Assembly (NCBI RefSeq): GCF_011303755.1
Contig: NZ_CP049885.1
Coordinates: 1,780,001-1,844,000 of the forward strand
Length of the DNA: 64,000 nucleotides
DNA from: Acidovorax sp. HDW3
GTDB lineage: Bacteria > Pseudomonadota > Gammaproteobacteria > Burkholderiales > Burkholderiaceae_C
Direction: 5' to 3'
Shown here: positions 1-14,115 of the stretch, one piece after another
Position numbering within the stretch: the first letter of the stretch is position 1
Layout: each line of letters starts with the position of its first letter
Position numbers and translations under genes: made by a program
Notes under the pieces: model-generated
The model's input: the letters and a program-made list of their open reading frames with translations, nothing else
Databases searched by the model: none
What the model was told of the DNA's origin: nothing

Positions 1-757
1 CGAAATCAACCTCGTCCCAGGTGGCCTCGATCAGCTCGCTCTTGCGCACCAGCGTCAGCAGGACCATGCGCAGCGCCAGACGGATGGTCGGATAGGTGGC
101 CACCGACTCCATCTGCCGCGACATCAGGCGGATCTCCAGCGGTGACAAAGCACGGTCCTTCGGTACGAAGGTCGCAATCGAGGCTGCGCCCACATCGGCC
201 GCCGGGTTGTCCACCTTCTCCCCATGCAGGATGGCGAAGGCATAGACCTGCTTCACGATGTCGCGGACGTGCACCGCGGTGGCTGGCGCCCCGCGCCCCT
301 TCACCTTGCCGCACAAGGCGCGCAAGTCATCAGCGGTGATTTCGTTGAGCAGGCGGTTCTGGAAGGCCGGCAGGATGTCCCGATCGACGATGCTCTTACG
401 CATCGCTCGCGTGCTATCGGCCATCCTGGCGCCGGCCAGCCATTGGGCCGTCATATCGCCAAAGTTCTTGGCGGCGGTCAGGCGGCGCTTCTCGCGCTGT
501 TTCTCATGCGCCGGAGACTTGCCCTGGGCGACGGCCTTCTTGGCATCCAGCAGCTTTTCACGGGCCATCCCCAGCGAAATGCCCGCCGGCCCGTAGCGGC
601 CAATGGTCAGGGTCTCGCGGCGGCCGTTGAGACGGTAATCGAAGCGGAAGGTGACGGTACCGGTGGGCGATACCGTCACGTACATTCCATCCCGGTCAGA
701 AGCCTTATAAGTCAAGGACTTAGGCTTCAAATTGCGTAATGCGGTGTCGGTAAGCAT
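1..757 (-). CDS. Tyrosine recombinase/integrase of a genomic island, cut by the window edge
   Basis: Only the N-terminal 252 residues are inside the window; the gene continues past base 1. It starts MLTDTALRNLKPKSLTYKAS, the usual opening of the P4-type integrases with an N-terminal arm-DNA-binding domain (DUF4102 type, residues 1-85 with YRLNGRRETLTIGRYG). A core-binding domain follows, then the start of the catalytic domain with the first catalytic arginine in LTLVRKSELIEATWDEV. The His-x-x-Arg and Tyr motifs lie outside the window. The start is supported by a strong AGGAGG about 8 bases upstream. It reads away from guaA, whose 3' end is a known integration site for islands, so it should catalyse integration and excision there. 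The family assignment is secure; the target site is inferred. Confidence 0.9.
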   Translation of the reverse strand, partial: MLTDTALRNLKPKSLTYKASDRDGMYVTVSPTGTVTFRFDYRLNGRRETLTIGRYGPAGISLGMAREKLLDAKKAVAQGKSPAHEKQREKRRLTAAKNFGDMTAQWLAGARMADSTRAMRKSIVDRDILPAFQNRLLNEITADDLRALCGKVKGRGAPATAVHVRDIVKQVYAFAILHGEKVDNPAADVGAASIATFVPKDRALSPLEIRLMSRQMESVATYPTIRLALRMVLLTLVRKSELIEATWDEVDF

Positions 758-1058
758 CGAGGTTTTTCCTCCTGTTCATGACGGCTTTTACCGTCAGGGG
801 TCAGGAGACCTGCTGATGCTCGGAAAGCCGCATGAAACAAGCTTTCCTGAGGAGTGATTTACCGTCAAAGACCGGTTTGGTCTGGATAGTAAACGGGAGG
901 GTCTTAATCCGGCCTCCGGTTTCTACCGTCACCTCTACCGCCAATCCGTTTTGCTGGCCGGCGATAGCTACCGATAGTTGTCGTAACATATTTCTTTTTA
1001 AATCAACACGTTACGACAGTTTTTCGATAGGCCACGATAGTCTCCGAAGGACCTGATT
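758..1058. promoter_or_regulatory. Spacer between island integrase and guaA: putative attachment and arm-site region
   Basis: No convincing gene lies in these 300 bases. The spacer holds TACCGTCA at 789-796, 860-867 and 924-931; CGATAG at 962, 972, 1025 and 1035; and a 9-bp inverted repeat at 979-987/1010-1018. Such arrays beside an integrase are typical of integrase arm sites or excisionase and regulator sites. The guaA-proximal boundary of the island should lie within or just after the guaA stop codon. The integrase promoter must also be here, because its ribosome binding site is at about 766-771. Function is inferred from position and repeat structure. Confidence 0.5.
962..1040. repeat. 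Four CGATAG repeats in two helically phased pairs
   Basis: CGATAG occurs at 962-967, 972-977, 1025-1030 and 1035-1040, all in the same orientation. Members of each pair start exactly 10 bases apart, one helical turn. Between the pairs sits the inverted repeat TGTCGTAAC/GTTACGACA (979-987 and 1010-1018). This looks like a protein-binding array next to the presumed guaA attachment site. Confidence 0.6.
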
Positions 1059-2675
<1,617 letters not shown>

Positions 2676-2694
2676 GGCGATTTATAAGGAAATC

Positions 2695-2736
2695 GGCCTC
2701 TAGCGCCCGACTGGCAAGCGCAAGCAGCTATCAAAA
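2695..2736 (-). repeat. Dispersed ~45-bp repeat, copy A (guaB-guaA spacer)
   Basis: On the minus strand it reads TTTTGATAGCTGCTTGCGCT and continues TGCCAGTCGGGCGCTAGAGGCC. This is the family consensus: an ATAGCTGCTTGCGCTT left arm, a variable centre and an AAGCGCTAGAGGCC-like right arm. It is intergenic, between guaB and guaA. Related copies are described at 6612, 10929, 14880, 23281, 31126, 32911 and, as a fragment, 39702. Confidence 0.75.
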
Positions 2737-2774
2737 ACAGAGCAGAACTGCGGTGTTTCAACCGCAGTTCTGAA

Positions 2775-4816
<2,042 letters not shown>

Positions 4817-4832
4817 CTCGCGCCAACCGCCT

Positions 4833-5153
4833 TCAATACCCCGCCTTACCCCCGGGGCGCTGGCGGGCAAAAAGCCCGCTGGTGCGCGCCCCCTGGCGGG
4901 CAAAGCGCTGGCGCCGGGCCACTTTGGGATCGACGGTCAACACGCGGTAGCACTCGATGCGGTCCCCGTCGTGCAAGGGCGCGTTACGCGCTACCACCTT
5001 GCCCCAGATTCCGCAGGCCATGTCCGCTGGCAACGCCCAGGCGCTGGCTGCCAAAGCGTCCGCCACACAACTGCCCGGCGGCAGGCACAACGCCAATTCC
5101 TGCACCGCCCCTGCCTGCAAGCTAGCGCACAGCGTGATGCGCAGATCAGCCAT
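4833..5153 (-). CDS. rnfH: RnfH/RatB family beta-grasp protein
   Basis: A 106-residue protein of the RnfH family, ubiquitin/ThiS-like beta-grasp proteins of unclear function that are almost always encoded next to ratA. Visible features are the [14 protein letters not shown] turn, [25 protein letters not shown], the usual family C-terminal core, and a basic tail ([14 protein letters not shown]). It overlaps the end of ratA by 8 bases, so the two are translationally coupled. It has no C-terminal Gly-Gly, so it is not a sulfur carrier. The gene is convergent with the upstream DUF4124 gene. Confidence 0.85.
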   Translation of the reverse strand: MADLRITLCASLQAGAVQELALCLPPGSCVADALAASAWALPADMACGIWGKVVARNAPLHDGDRIECYRVLTVDPKVARRQRFARQGARTSGLFARQRPGGKAGY

Positions 5154-5586
5154 AAATTTGCTCGGCCCGTTTCACAAAGGCATCGACCAAAGAGCCGGCG
5201 ATGCGGTCAAACACCGGGCCCACCAGCGTCGCCAAGGCTTTGTTGTCAAAACCGTAACGCAGCAACAGCTCCACCCGGCTGGCGCGCTGGCTGCCATCGC
5301 CAACGGGGTAAAAATGCCAATCCCCTTCGAGTTGCGAGAATGGCCCCTTGATCAGCTGCATCTGCACGCGCCGCCCCACCTCGTGCACATTGCGCGTCAC
5401 AAATGCCTGGCGCAGCCCCCCCATGGCAATGCCCACCTCGGCTGTCATGCCTTGGGCGTCGTGCGCCAGCACCTGGGCGTGGTCACACCAGGGCAGAAAA
5501 GCCGGGTAATGCTGCACATCCGTCACCAGGCTGAACATTTCCTCTGGGGCGTACCAGATCAGGACGGATTTATGGACGGTTTTCAT
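5146..5586 (-). CDS. ratA: RatA-type START/polyketide-cyclase-like protein
   Basis: A 146-residue START-domain (coenzyme Q-binding COQ10/RatA) protein. In Escherichia coli the homologue is described as an inhibitor of 70S ribosome association; related proteins bind ubiquinone. The start [21 protein letters not shown] at 5586 is the conserved one; the reading frame is open further upstream but that part is not family-like. Conserved features include [17 protein letters not shown] and the C-terminal helix [26 protein letters not shown]. The pair ratA-rnfH lies divergently from smpB, an arrangement conserved in proteobacteria. Confidence 0.9.
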   Translation of the reverse strand: MKTVHKSVLIWYAPEEMFSLVTDVQHYPAFLPWCDHAQVLAHDAQGMTAEVGIAMGGLRQAFVTRNVHEVGRRVQMQLIKGPFSQLEGDWHFYPVGDGSQRASRVELLLRYGFDNKALATLVGPVFDRIAGSLVDAFVKRAEQIYG

Positions 5587-5708
5587 GAGAACAAAAGCGA
5601 GCTTCCGCCACCGCACCCTGCCGGGCAGGCTTGAGAATCTAAAATCGAGGCAAAGCTGCCAATTGTAGGCAAGCCGTTTTCCTGCACAGGCATCACAGCA
5701 ATCATTCC

Positions 5709-6182
5709 ATGGCCAAGAAACCCGATACTGCGTCCCGCATTGCCGACAACAAAAAAGCGGCGTTCAACTATTTCTTCGAAGAACGCCACGAGGCCGGCGT
5801 GGTGCTGCACGGTTGGGAGGTAAAGGCGCTGCGCGAAGGCAAGGTACAACTGACGGACGGCTACGTCATCATCAAGGAGGGCGAGCTGTTTTTGATCGGC
5901 TGCCAGATCAACCCACTCAAAACCGCCTCCACCCACGTCAACCCAGATGCCGCGCGCATCAAGAAGCTGCTGCTGCACAAAAACGAAATTTTGCGCCTGA
6001 TCGGCAAGGTCGAGCAAAAGGGCTACACCCTCGTGCCGCTGAACCTGCACTGGAAAAACGGCCTGGTCAAATGCGAAATCGCCCTGGCCAAGGGCAAGGC
6101 CGAGCACGACAAACGCGACACCATCAAGGAGCGCGAAGGCAAGCGCGAGGTCGAGCGCGCCATGAAAAGCCGCCACCGCTGA
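5709..6182 (+). CDS. smpB: SsrA-binding protein SmpB
   Basis: It binds the tRNA-like domain of tmRNA and brings it to stalled ribosomes for trans-translation. The 157-residue protein shows the oligonucleotide-binding core: [38 protein letters not shown], then the KLLLHKNEI and [19 protein letters not shown] blocks. It also has the basic C-terminal tail ([13 protein letters not shown]) that enters the mRNA channel. It is divergent from ratA-rnfH. The tmRNA gene itself was not seen in this window. Confidence 0.97.
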   Translation: MAKKPDTASRIADNKKAAFNYFFEERHEAGVVLHGWEVKALREGKVQLTDGYVIIKEGELFLIGCQINPLKTASTHVNPDAARIKKLLLHKNEILRLIGKVEQKGYTLVPLNLHWKNGLVKCEIALAKGKAEHDKRDTIKEREGKREVERAMKSRHR

Positions 6183-6222
6183 CCGCCACCGGCACAGCCA
6201 TGGCAGCGGTCAATGCCCTCAA

Positions 6223-7323
6223 TTACGCCAGCGACTGCAGCGGGTGCGCGTAGGCCGGCCAGGGGCTGACAAAGAAGGGCTGCCACATCGCTGGCGTGAC
6301 CTCTTCAATGCGCGCGGGCTGCCAGCGCGGCTGCTGGTCTTTGTCCACCGCCAGGGCGCGAATGCCCTCAATGGTTTCGCTTTGCCCGGGACGCAGGCAA
6401 AAGCAGTGGCGCACCATGTCGCGCTCCATGCGCAAGTCGTCTGCCAGCGAAAGCCCACGCGCACGCCGAATTTGCTCCATCACCACGTGCAGCATCAGGG
6501 GCGAGCGCTTGCGCAGTGTTGCCGCCGTGGCCTGCGCCCACGCATCCGCCGAAGCCTCCAGCGCAGCGATGATGGCGCCCACGCTCTCCAGGGCAAAAAA
6601 AGTATCAATTTGGCCTCTAAGGCTTGCTGATAAAGCGTCAGCAGCTATTGTTTTTGAAGCAATAAAATCTTCTACCGCTGCACCATCGGCAAACGATCGT
6701 GCGCCCAGCTCATCCCACAGGGCTGGCAGCTGCGCCACCGGCACACAGACATCGGCCAAACCAAGGGCGACGGCGTCGCCTGCGCCAATCGTCTCGCCGG
6801 TCAGCGCCAGCCATTCCCCACTGTGGCCAGGGCAGCGCGCAAGAAAGTAGCCACCACCCACATCCGGGAACAGGCCAATAGCAGTTTCCGGCATGGCCAT
6901 CTTGGTGCGCTCGGTCACCACCCTCAGGGTCGCCCCTTGGCTGATGCCCATGCCGCCACCCATGACGATGCCATCCATGAACGCGATATAAGGCTTGCCA
7001 TAGGTATGGATGAGGTGGTTGAGGGCATATTCCTCGGTAAAAAAATCTTCCAATTCAGGATTTCCCAGCGTCCCCGCCTGGTGCAAGAACCGAATATCCC
7101 CGCCCGCACAAAAAGCGCCAAATACGCCATCCTTATTACTGCCGCGAATGGCAACAGCCAGCACCAGGGGGTCATCACGCCACGCCAGAAGCTGAGCCAT
7201 CAGAGCCCGCACCATCTCCAAAGAAAGGGCGTTCAGCGCCTTGGGGCGATTGAGGGTGATGCAGCCGATGCACCCCCGCAGCTGCGCCACCACGTATTCA
7301 CTTTTTTGCATATTTGTCTCCAA
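6223..7323 (-). CDS. Enoyl-CoA hydratase/isomerase family protein, 3-hydroxyisobutyryl-CoA hydrolase-like
   Basis: A 366-residue crotonase-superfamily protein whose length and motifs fit 3-hydroxyisobutyryl-CoA hydrolase (valine breakdown) rather than a short hydratase. Evidence includes FCAGGDIRFLHQ, the oxyanion segment MDGIVMGGGMGISQGATLRVVTERTKMAMPE and the hallmark FPDVGGGYFLARCPG. It also has the long C-terminal extension with ERDMVRHCF. The stretch KTIAADALSASLRGQID is encoded by a copy of the dispersed repeat (6612-6656), so this linker may not be ancestral. The start is METNMQKSEY at 7323; MQKSEY is an alternative. The exact substrate is not proven. Confidence 0.85.
   Translation of the reverse strand: METNMQKSEYVVAQLRGCIGCITLNRPKALNALSLEMVRALMAQLLAWRDDPLVLAVAIRGSNKDGVFGAFCAGGDIRFLHQAGTLGNPELEDFFTEEYALNHLIHTYGKPYIAFMDGIVMGGGMGISQGATLRVVTERTKMAMPETAIGLFPDVGGGYFLARCPGHSGEWLALTGETIGAGDAVALGLADVCVPVAQLPALWDELGARSFADGAAVEDFIASKTIAADALSASLRGQIDTFFALESVGAIIAALEASADAWAQATAATLRKRSPLMLHVVMEQIRRARGLSLADDLRMERDMVRHCFCLRPGQSETIEGIRALAVDKDQQPRWQPARIEEVTPAMWQPFFVSPWPAYAHPLQSLA
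6612..6656 (-). repeat. Dispersed repeat, copy B, inside a coding region
   Basis: On the minus strand it reads ATAGCTGCTGACGCTTTATC followed by AGCAAGCCTTAGAGGCC, a close relative of the family consensus. It is in frame within the hydrolase-like gene and encodes roughly AIVFEASKTIAADALSASLRGQ or part of it, in the linker before the C-terminal helices. Confidence 0.7.
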
Positions 7324-7353
7324 TCACGGTGAAATGATTTTGCAGGCGAAAAA

Positions 7354-7375
7354 AAAGCCCCGTCACCGGGGCTTT
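7354..7375 (-). terminator. Rho-independent terminator of ompA
   Basis: GCCCCG (7357-7362), loop TCAC and CGGGGC (7367-7372) form a strong stem extended by A-T pairs. The run of A at 7349-7356 becomes a U-tract on the minus strand, right after the ompA stop at 7393. Confidence 0.85.
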
Positions 7376-7392
7376 CATGCGTAATCGGGAGA

Positions 7393-8016
7393 TTACTTGC
7401 GGGTACCGACCACTTCGATTTCCACGCGACGGTTCTTGGCGCGACCTTCTTTGGTCTTGTTGTCAGCCACAGGCTGCTTCTCGCCCTTGCCTTCGGTGTA
7501 CACGCGGTTCTTTTCGATGCCCTTGGACACCAGGTAAGCCTTCACGGCTTCAGCGCGGCGCACGGACAGCTTCTGGTTGTAAGCATCAGAGCCCACGGAG
7601 TCGGTGTGACCCACAGCGATCACGACTTCCAGGTTGATGCCCTTGATCTTGCCAACCAGGTCGTCCAGCTTGGCTTTGCCTTCAGGCTTGAGCACCGACT
7701 TGTCAAAGTCGAAGAAAGCGTCGGCAGCGTAGGTCACCTTGGAGGCAGCCACAGGAGCCGGAGCGGGCTTGGCAGCCGGAGCAGCGGCAGCCGGAGCAGC
7801 AGCGGCAGCCGGAGCAGCAGCAACCAGGGCGCCGTCGCAGCCTTGAGCGGCGGTGGCAGGGGTCCAGTTGGCATCGCGCCAGCACAGTTCATTGGTGCCG
7901 TTCTTCCAAACCAGGTCACCAGAACCGTTCTTCCAGTTATCGACGGATTGGGCGCCAGCGGCGGTTGCAAGCGCAGCGGAGGCCAACAACATAGCCACTT
8001 TGTTGAGTTTCTTCAT
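7393..8016 (-). CDS. ompA: OmpA family outer-membrane protein
   Basis: A 207-residue exported protein. It has a signal peptide (MKKLNKVAMLLASAALATAAGA), a short segment with WKNGSGDLVWKNGTNELCWRDANWTP that carries one of two cysteines, an Ala/Pro-rich linker (about residues 65-95), and a C-terminal OmpA/MotB peptidoglycan-binding domain. That domain has FDFDKSVLKPEGKAKLDDL, VGHTDSVGSDAYNQKLSVRRAEAVKAYL and the terminal NRRVEIEV block. It lacks an eight-stranded barrel, so it is the short linker type common in Comamonadaceae rather than full-length OmpA. It should anchor the outer membrane to peptidoglycan. The start is fixed by the signal peptide and an AGGAG ribosome site. The frame stays open far upstream on the antisense of gyrA, but that part is not coding. 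Confidence 0.93.
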   Translation of the reverse strand: MKKLNKVAMLLASAALATAAGAQSVDNWKNGSGDLVWKNGTNELCWRDANWTPATAAQGCDGALVAAAPAAAAAPAAAAPAAKPAPAPVAASKVTYAADAFFDFDKSVLKPEGKAKLDDLVGKIKGINLEVVIAVGHTDSVGSDAYNQKLSVRRAEAVKAYLVSKGIEKNRVYTEGKGEKQPVADNKTKEGRAKNRRVEIEVVGTRK

Positions 8017-8244
8017 GGTTCTCCTCTTGGGGATTAAGCCGCAGCCGCGCTGCGAATTAGGGACGTCGTCAGTGACCATCACCAAAAACGTTGAAAAGAT
8101 TGTGCCATACGTAACTGCCGAATTCCCAACCCGCAAGGTCCGGCGAGCCCCTATGGGCGGGCATTCCTTGCTACATGTTGCGCAGGTGCTACATGCTCTT
8201 GCGCCTAAAATGACCCTTTCGCCCTGTCGCACGTGCCCTCCCCT
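8017..8244. promoter_or_regulatory. Divergent promoter region, ompA and gyrA
   Basis: 228 bases between the two divergent starts. The ompA ribosome site (AGGAG on the minus strand) is next to its start. The A/T-rich part around 8085-8125 is the likely promoter zone, but I cannot name exact -35/-10 boxes with confidence. No small gene is evident. Confidence 0.45.
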
Positions 8245-10881
<2,637 letters not shown>

Positions 10882-10928
10882 CCCCGTCACCACCCGACCG
10901 CCCTGAGCGCTGCCCAGGGCGGCACAAG

Positions 10929-10978
10929 TACTATCAATTTAATAGCTGCTCGCGCTTACCCAGCAAGCGCTAGAGGCC
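10929..10978 (+). repeat. Dispersed repeat, copy C (gyrA-serC spacer)
   Basis: It reads TACTATCAATTTAATAGCTG then CTCGCGCTTACCCAGCAAGCGCTAGAGGCC. This is one of the best-preserved copies: left A/T-rich arm, GCTGCTCGCGCTT, central ACCCAG, AAGCGCTAGAGGCC. It is intergenic between gyrA and serC. Confidence 0.8.
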
Positions 10979-10995
10979 AAAAAGACTCAAAAACC

Positions 10996-12102
10996 ATGCG
11001 CCCCTACAACTTCTCCGCCGGCCCCGCCGCCATCCCCGAAGCCGTGTTGCAGCGCGCCGCCGCCGAGATGCTGGACTGGCACGGCAGCGGCATGGGCGTG
11101 ATGGAGATGAGCCACCGGGGCAAGGAGTTCATCAGCATCTACGAGCAGGCCGAGGCCGACCTGCGCGAGCTGCTGGCCGTACCGCCCGCGTTCAAGATTT
11201 TGTTCATGCAAGGCGGCGGCCTGGCCGAGAACGCCATCGTGCCGCTGAACCTCTCGCGTGCGGGCGCGGTGGACTTTGTCATCACCGGCGCCTGGAGCCA
11301 GAAATCAGTGAAAGAGGCGCGCAAATACGCCGCCGAAGTGCACACCGCCGCCAGCGCCGAGGCTTCGGGCTTTACCAGCCTGCCCGATCCGGCGAGCTGG
11401 CAGCTCTCGCGCGGCGCGAGCTACGTGCACATCTGCAGCAACGAAACCATCCACGGCGTTGAATTCCACCAGCTGCCCGACCTGCGTGCCCTGGGCTCGG
11501 ACGCGCCGCTGGTGATTGACTGCTCCTCGCACATCGCCTCGCGCCCCATCGACTGGAGCCGCGTGGGCCTGGCCTTTGCCGGCGCGCAGAAAAACCTGGG
11601 CCCCGCCGGCCTGACCCTCGTCATCGTGCGCGAAGATTTGCTCGGCCACGCCCTGCCAATTTGCCCCAGCGCCTTCAACTACCAAACCGTGGCCGAGAAC
11701 CAGTCCATGTTCAACACCCCACCCACCTGGGGCATCTACATGGCCGGGCTGACGTTTGACTGGCTCAAACAGCAGCGCGAGGGCGACTTGACCGGCCTCG
11801 CCGCCATCGAGGCGCGCAACAGCGCCAAGGCGCAGCTGCTGTACGACTGCATCGACCCATCGAGTTTTTACGTCAACAAGGTGGCCGCCAACTGCCGCTC
11901 GCGCATGAACGTGCCCTTCTTCCTGGCCGACGAATCGCGCAACGACGCCTTCCTCGCTGGCGCCAAGGCGCGCGGCCTGCTGCAGCTCAAGGGCCACAAG
12001 TCCGTCGGCGGTATGCGCGCGAGCCTCTACAACGCCATGCCCATCGCCGGCGTGCAGGCGCTGGTGGACTACCTGCAAGAATTCGAACGCAGCCACGCCT
12101 GA
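10996..12102 (+). CDS. serC: Phosphoserine aminotransferase
   Basis: It transfers an amino group from glutamate to 3-phosphohydroxypyruvate in serine synthesis and also acts in pyridoxine synthesis. The 368-residue class V aminotransferase starts [19 protein letters not shown]. It contains [28 protein letters not shown], and the PLP-lysine motif [14 protein letters not shown]. The C-terminal [17 protein letters not shown] arm binds phosphate. It is the first gene of a tightly packed unit serC-pheA-tyrA-aroA/cmk-rpsA. Confidence 0.97.
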   Translation: MRPYNFSAGPAAIPEAVLQRAAAEMLDWHGSGMGVMEMSHRGKEFISIYEQAEADLRELLAVPPAFKILFMQGGGLAENAIVPLNLSRAGAVDFVITGAWSQKSVKEARKYAAEVHTAASAEASGFTSLPDPASWQLSRGASYVHICSNETIHGVEFHQLPDLRALGSDAPLVIDCSSHIASRPIDWSRVGLAFAGAQKNLGPAGLTLVIVREDLLGHALPICPSAFNYQTVAENQSMFNTPPTWGIYMAGLTFDWLKQQREGDLTGLAAIEARNSAKAQLLYDCIDPSSFYVNKVAANCRSRMNVPFFLADESRNDAFLAGAKARGLLQLKGHKSVGGMRASLYNAMPIAGVQALVDYLQEFERSHA

Positions 12103-12122
12103 AAAGCCAAGATACATACCCC

Positions 12123-13220
12123 ATGACAGAGCCCCAAGCCTCCCCCGATCTGGCCAGCCTGCGCGTGCAGATCGACAACATCGACCAGCAGCTGCTCACG
12201 CTCTTGAACCAACGCGCCCTGGTGGCCGAGCGCGTGGGCGAGGTCAAGAAGCGCGAAGGCACGCCCTTCTTTCGCCCCGACCGCGTGGCGCAGGTGATAG
12301 AGAAAATCACCGCCGCCAACCCCGGCCCCCTGAAAAGCGCGCATGTGGCGGCCGTCTGGCGCGAGATCATGTCCGCCTGCCTGGCGCTCGAATCGCCCCA
12401 GCGCGTGGCCGTGCTCGGGCCCGAAGGCACGTTCTGCGAAGCCGCCGCCATTGAATACTTCGGCGGCGCCGCCGACCTGATGTACTGCAACAGCTTCGAC
12501 GAGGTGTTCCACGCCACGGCGGCGGGCAGCGCCCAGTACGGCGTGGTGGGCGTGGAAAACTCCAACGAGGGCGTGGTCACGCGCTCGCTCGACATGTTTT
12601 TGCACACGCCCTGCCACGTGGTGGGCGAAGTGAGCCTGCTGGTGCGCCACAACCTGCTGCGCCAAAACAGCAGCGCCGAAGGCATTACCGCCGTGCTGGC
12701 GCACCCGCAGGCGCTGGCGCAGTGCCAGAGCTGGCTCTCCAAGCACCTGCCGCACGCCGAGCGCCGCCCGGTGTCGAGCAACGCCGAGGGTGCGCGCCTG
12801 GCCGCCACCAACCCGGCCTGGGCCGGCATTGCCAGCGAGCGCGCGGCGCAGCAATACGGCCTGCATGTGGTGGCCCACGCCATCCAGGACGAGGCCTACA
12901 ACCGCACACGCTTTGCCGTCATCTGCCTGCCGCACACGCTGGCCACGGCCGCGCCCTCGGGGCATGACTGCACCAGCCTCATCATCTCCGTGCCCAACCG
13001 CCCCGGCGCCGTGCACGACCTGCTGGTGCCCCTGAAGGAAAACGGCGTCTCCATGACGCGCTTCGAGTCGCGCCCGGCGCGCACCGGGCAGTGGGAGTAC
13101 TACTTCTACATCGACATCAGCGGCCACCCGGCCGAGCCGCACGTGGCCAAGGCCCTGGCCGAATTGCAGCGCCTGAGCGCCTTCTACAAAGTGCTGGGCA
13201 CCTACCCCGTCGCCGCATAA
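12123..13220 (+). CDS. pheA: Bifunctional chorismate mutase/prephenate dehydratase (P-protein)
   Basis: It converts chorismate to prephenate and then to phenylpyruvate for phenylalanine synthesis. The 365-residue protein has an AroQ-type chorismate mutase at residues 1-95 (LRVQIDNIDQQLLTLLNQRALVAERVGEVK). The prephenate dehydratase domain follows (VAVLGPEGTFCEAAAIEYFG ... NSNEGVVTRSLDMF). A C-terminal ACT domain with the ESRP phenylalanine-binding motif (MTRFESRPARTGQWEYYFYID) predicts feedback inhibition by phenylalanine. It is 20 bases downstream of serC, in one operon. Confidence 0.96.
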   Translation: MTEPQASPDLASLRVQIDNIDQQLLTLLNQRALVAERVGEVKKREGTPFFRPDRVAQVIEKITAANPGPLKSAHVAAVWREIMSACLALESPQRVAVLGPEGTFCEAAAIEYFGGAADLMYCNSFDEVFHATAAGSAQYGVVGVENSNEGVVTRSLDMFLHTPCHVVGEVSLLVRHNLLRQNSSAEGITAVLAHPQALAQCQSWLSKHLPHAERRPVSSNAEGARLAATNPAWAGIASERAAQQYGLHVVAHAIQDEAYNRTRFAVICLPHTLATAAPSGHDCTSLIISVPNRPGAVHDLLVPLKENGVSMTRFESRPARTGQWEYYFYIDISGHPAEPHVAKALAELQRLSAFYKVLGTYPVAA

Positions 13221-13229
13221 GGAACCGCC

Positions 13230-14111
13230 ATGTTTGAACAACTCGGACTCATAGGCTGCGGCCTGATGGGCGGCTCGTTCGCCCTGGCGCTGAAGAAAGC
13301 CGGACTGGTCAAACGCGTGGTCGGCTACAGCAAGTCGCCCTCCACCACCGACCGCGCGCGCCAGATGGGCGTGATCGACGTCGAAGCGCCCTCGGCCCTG
13401 CTGGCCGTCGCTGGCGCCGACATCGTGCTCGTCGCCGTGCCCGTGGCGGCCACCGAGGCCACGCTCAAATCCATCAAACACCTGGTCACGCCGCAAATGC
13501 TGGTCATGGACGTGGGCTCGACCAAGGCCGACGTGGTGCAGGCGGCGCAGCGCGCGCTGCGCGATCAAATCGGCTCCTTCGTGCCCGCGCACCCCATCAC
13601 CGGGCGCGAAGTCTCGGGCGTGGAGCACGCCGAAGCCGGGCTGTACGAAGGCCGCCAGGTCATCCTCACGCCCACCGAGCGCACCCTCACGGCGCAGCTG
13701 CACCGCGCCGAAGAACTCTGGGCCGCCCTGGGCAGCCGCGTCACCAGCATGTCGCCCGAGACGCACGACGCCGTCTTTGCCGCCGTCAGCCACCTGCCGC
13801 ACCTGCTGGCCTTTGCCATGGTGCACAGCGTCATCCAGCAAGAGCACAGCGACCAATTCCTCTCCCTCGCCGGCCCGGGCTTTCGGGACTTCACCCGCAT
13901 CGCCGCCAGTGATCCCAAAATGTGGCGCGACGTGCTGCGCGCCAACCGCGACGAAATCCTGGCCCAATCGCGCCACTTCCAGCAATCGCTGCAAGCCCTG
14001 GAGCACGCCATGCAAGCCCGCAGCGACCAGCCGCTGGAAGACATCCTGACCCTGGCGAGCGAAACCCGCGCCCACTGGCGCATGGGCGCCCAACGCAAAG
14101 GCCAAGCCTGA
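13230..14111 (+). CDS. tyrA: Prephenate dehydrogenase
   Basis: It makes 4-hydroxyphenylpyruvate (or, if it accepts arogenate, tyrosine) from prephenate with NAD(P)+. The 293-residue protein has an N-terminal Rossmann fold with [17 protein letters not shown], the segment [12 protein letters not shown], and the conserved [16 protein letters not shown] active-site block containing the catalytic histidine. The C-terminal dimerisation helices contain [10 protein letters not shown] and [22 protein letters not shown]. No chorismate mutase or ACT domain is fused. It lies 9 bases after pheA and 4 bases before the aroA/cmk gene. Confidence 0.95.
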   Translation: MFEQLGLIGCGLMGGSFALALKKAGLVKRVVGYSKSPSTTDRARQMGVIDVEAPSALLAVAGADIVLVAVPVAATEATLKSIKHLVTPQMLVMDVGSTKADVVQAAQRALRDQIGSFVPAHPITGREVSGVEHAEAGLYEGRQVILTPTERTLTAQLHRAEELWAALGSRVTSMSPETHDAVFAAVSHLPHLLAFAMVHSVIQQEHSDQFLSLAGPGFRDFTRIAASDPKMWRDVLRANRDEILAQSRHFQQSLQALEHAMQARSDQPLEDILTLASETRAHWRMGAQRKGQA

Positions 14112-14115
14112 AGCC

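Noticed and set aside
801-989. 62-codon minus-strand frame between the left integrase and guaA
   Set aside because: The translation is peptide-like but has no recognisable motif or clear ribosome site, and the segment is filled with repeats. I treat it as part of the regulatory spacer; an unannotated small excisionase cannot be fully excluded.
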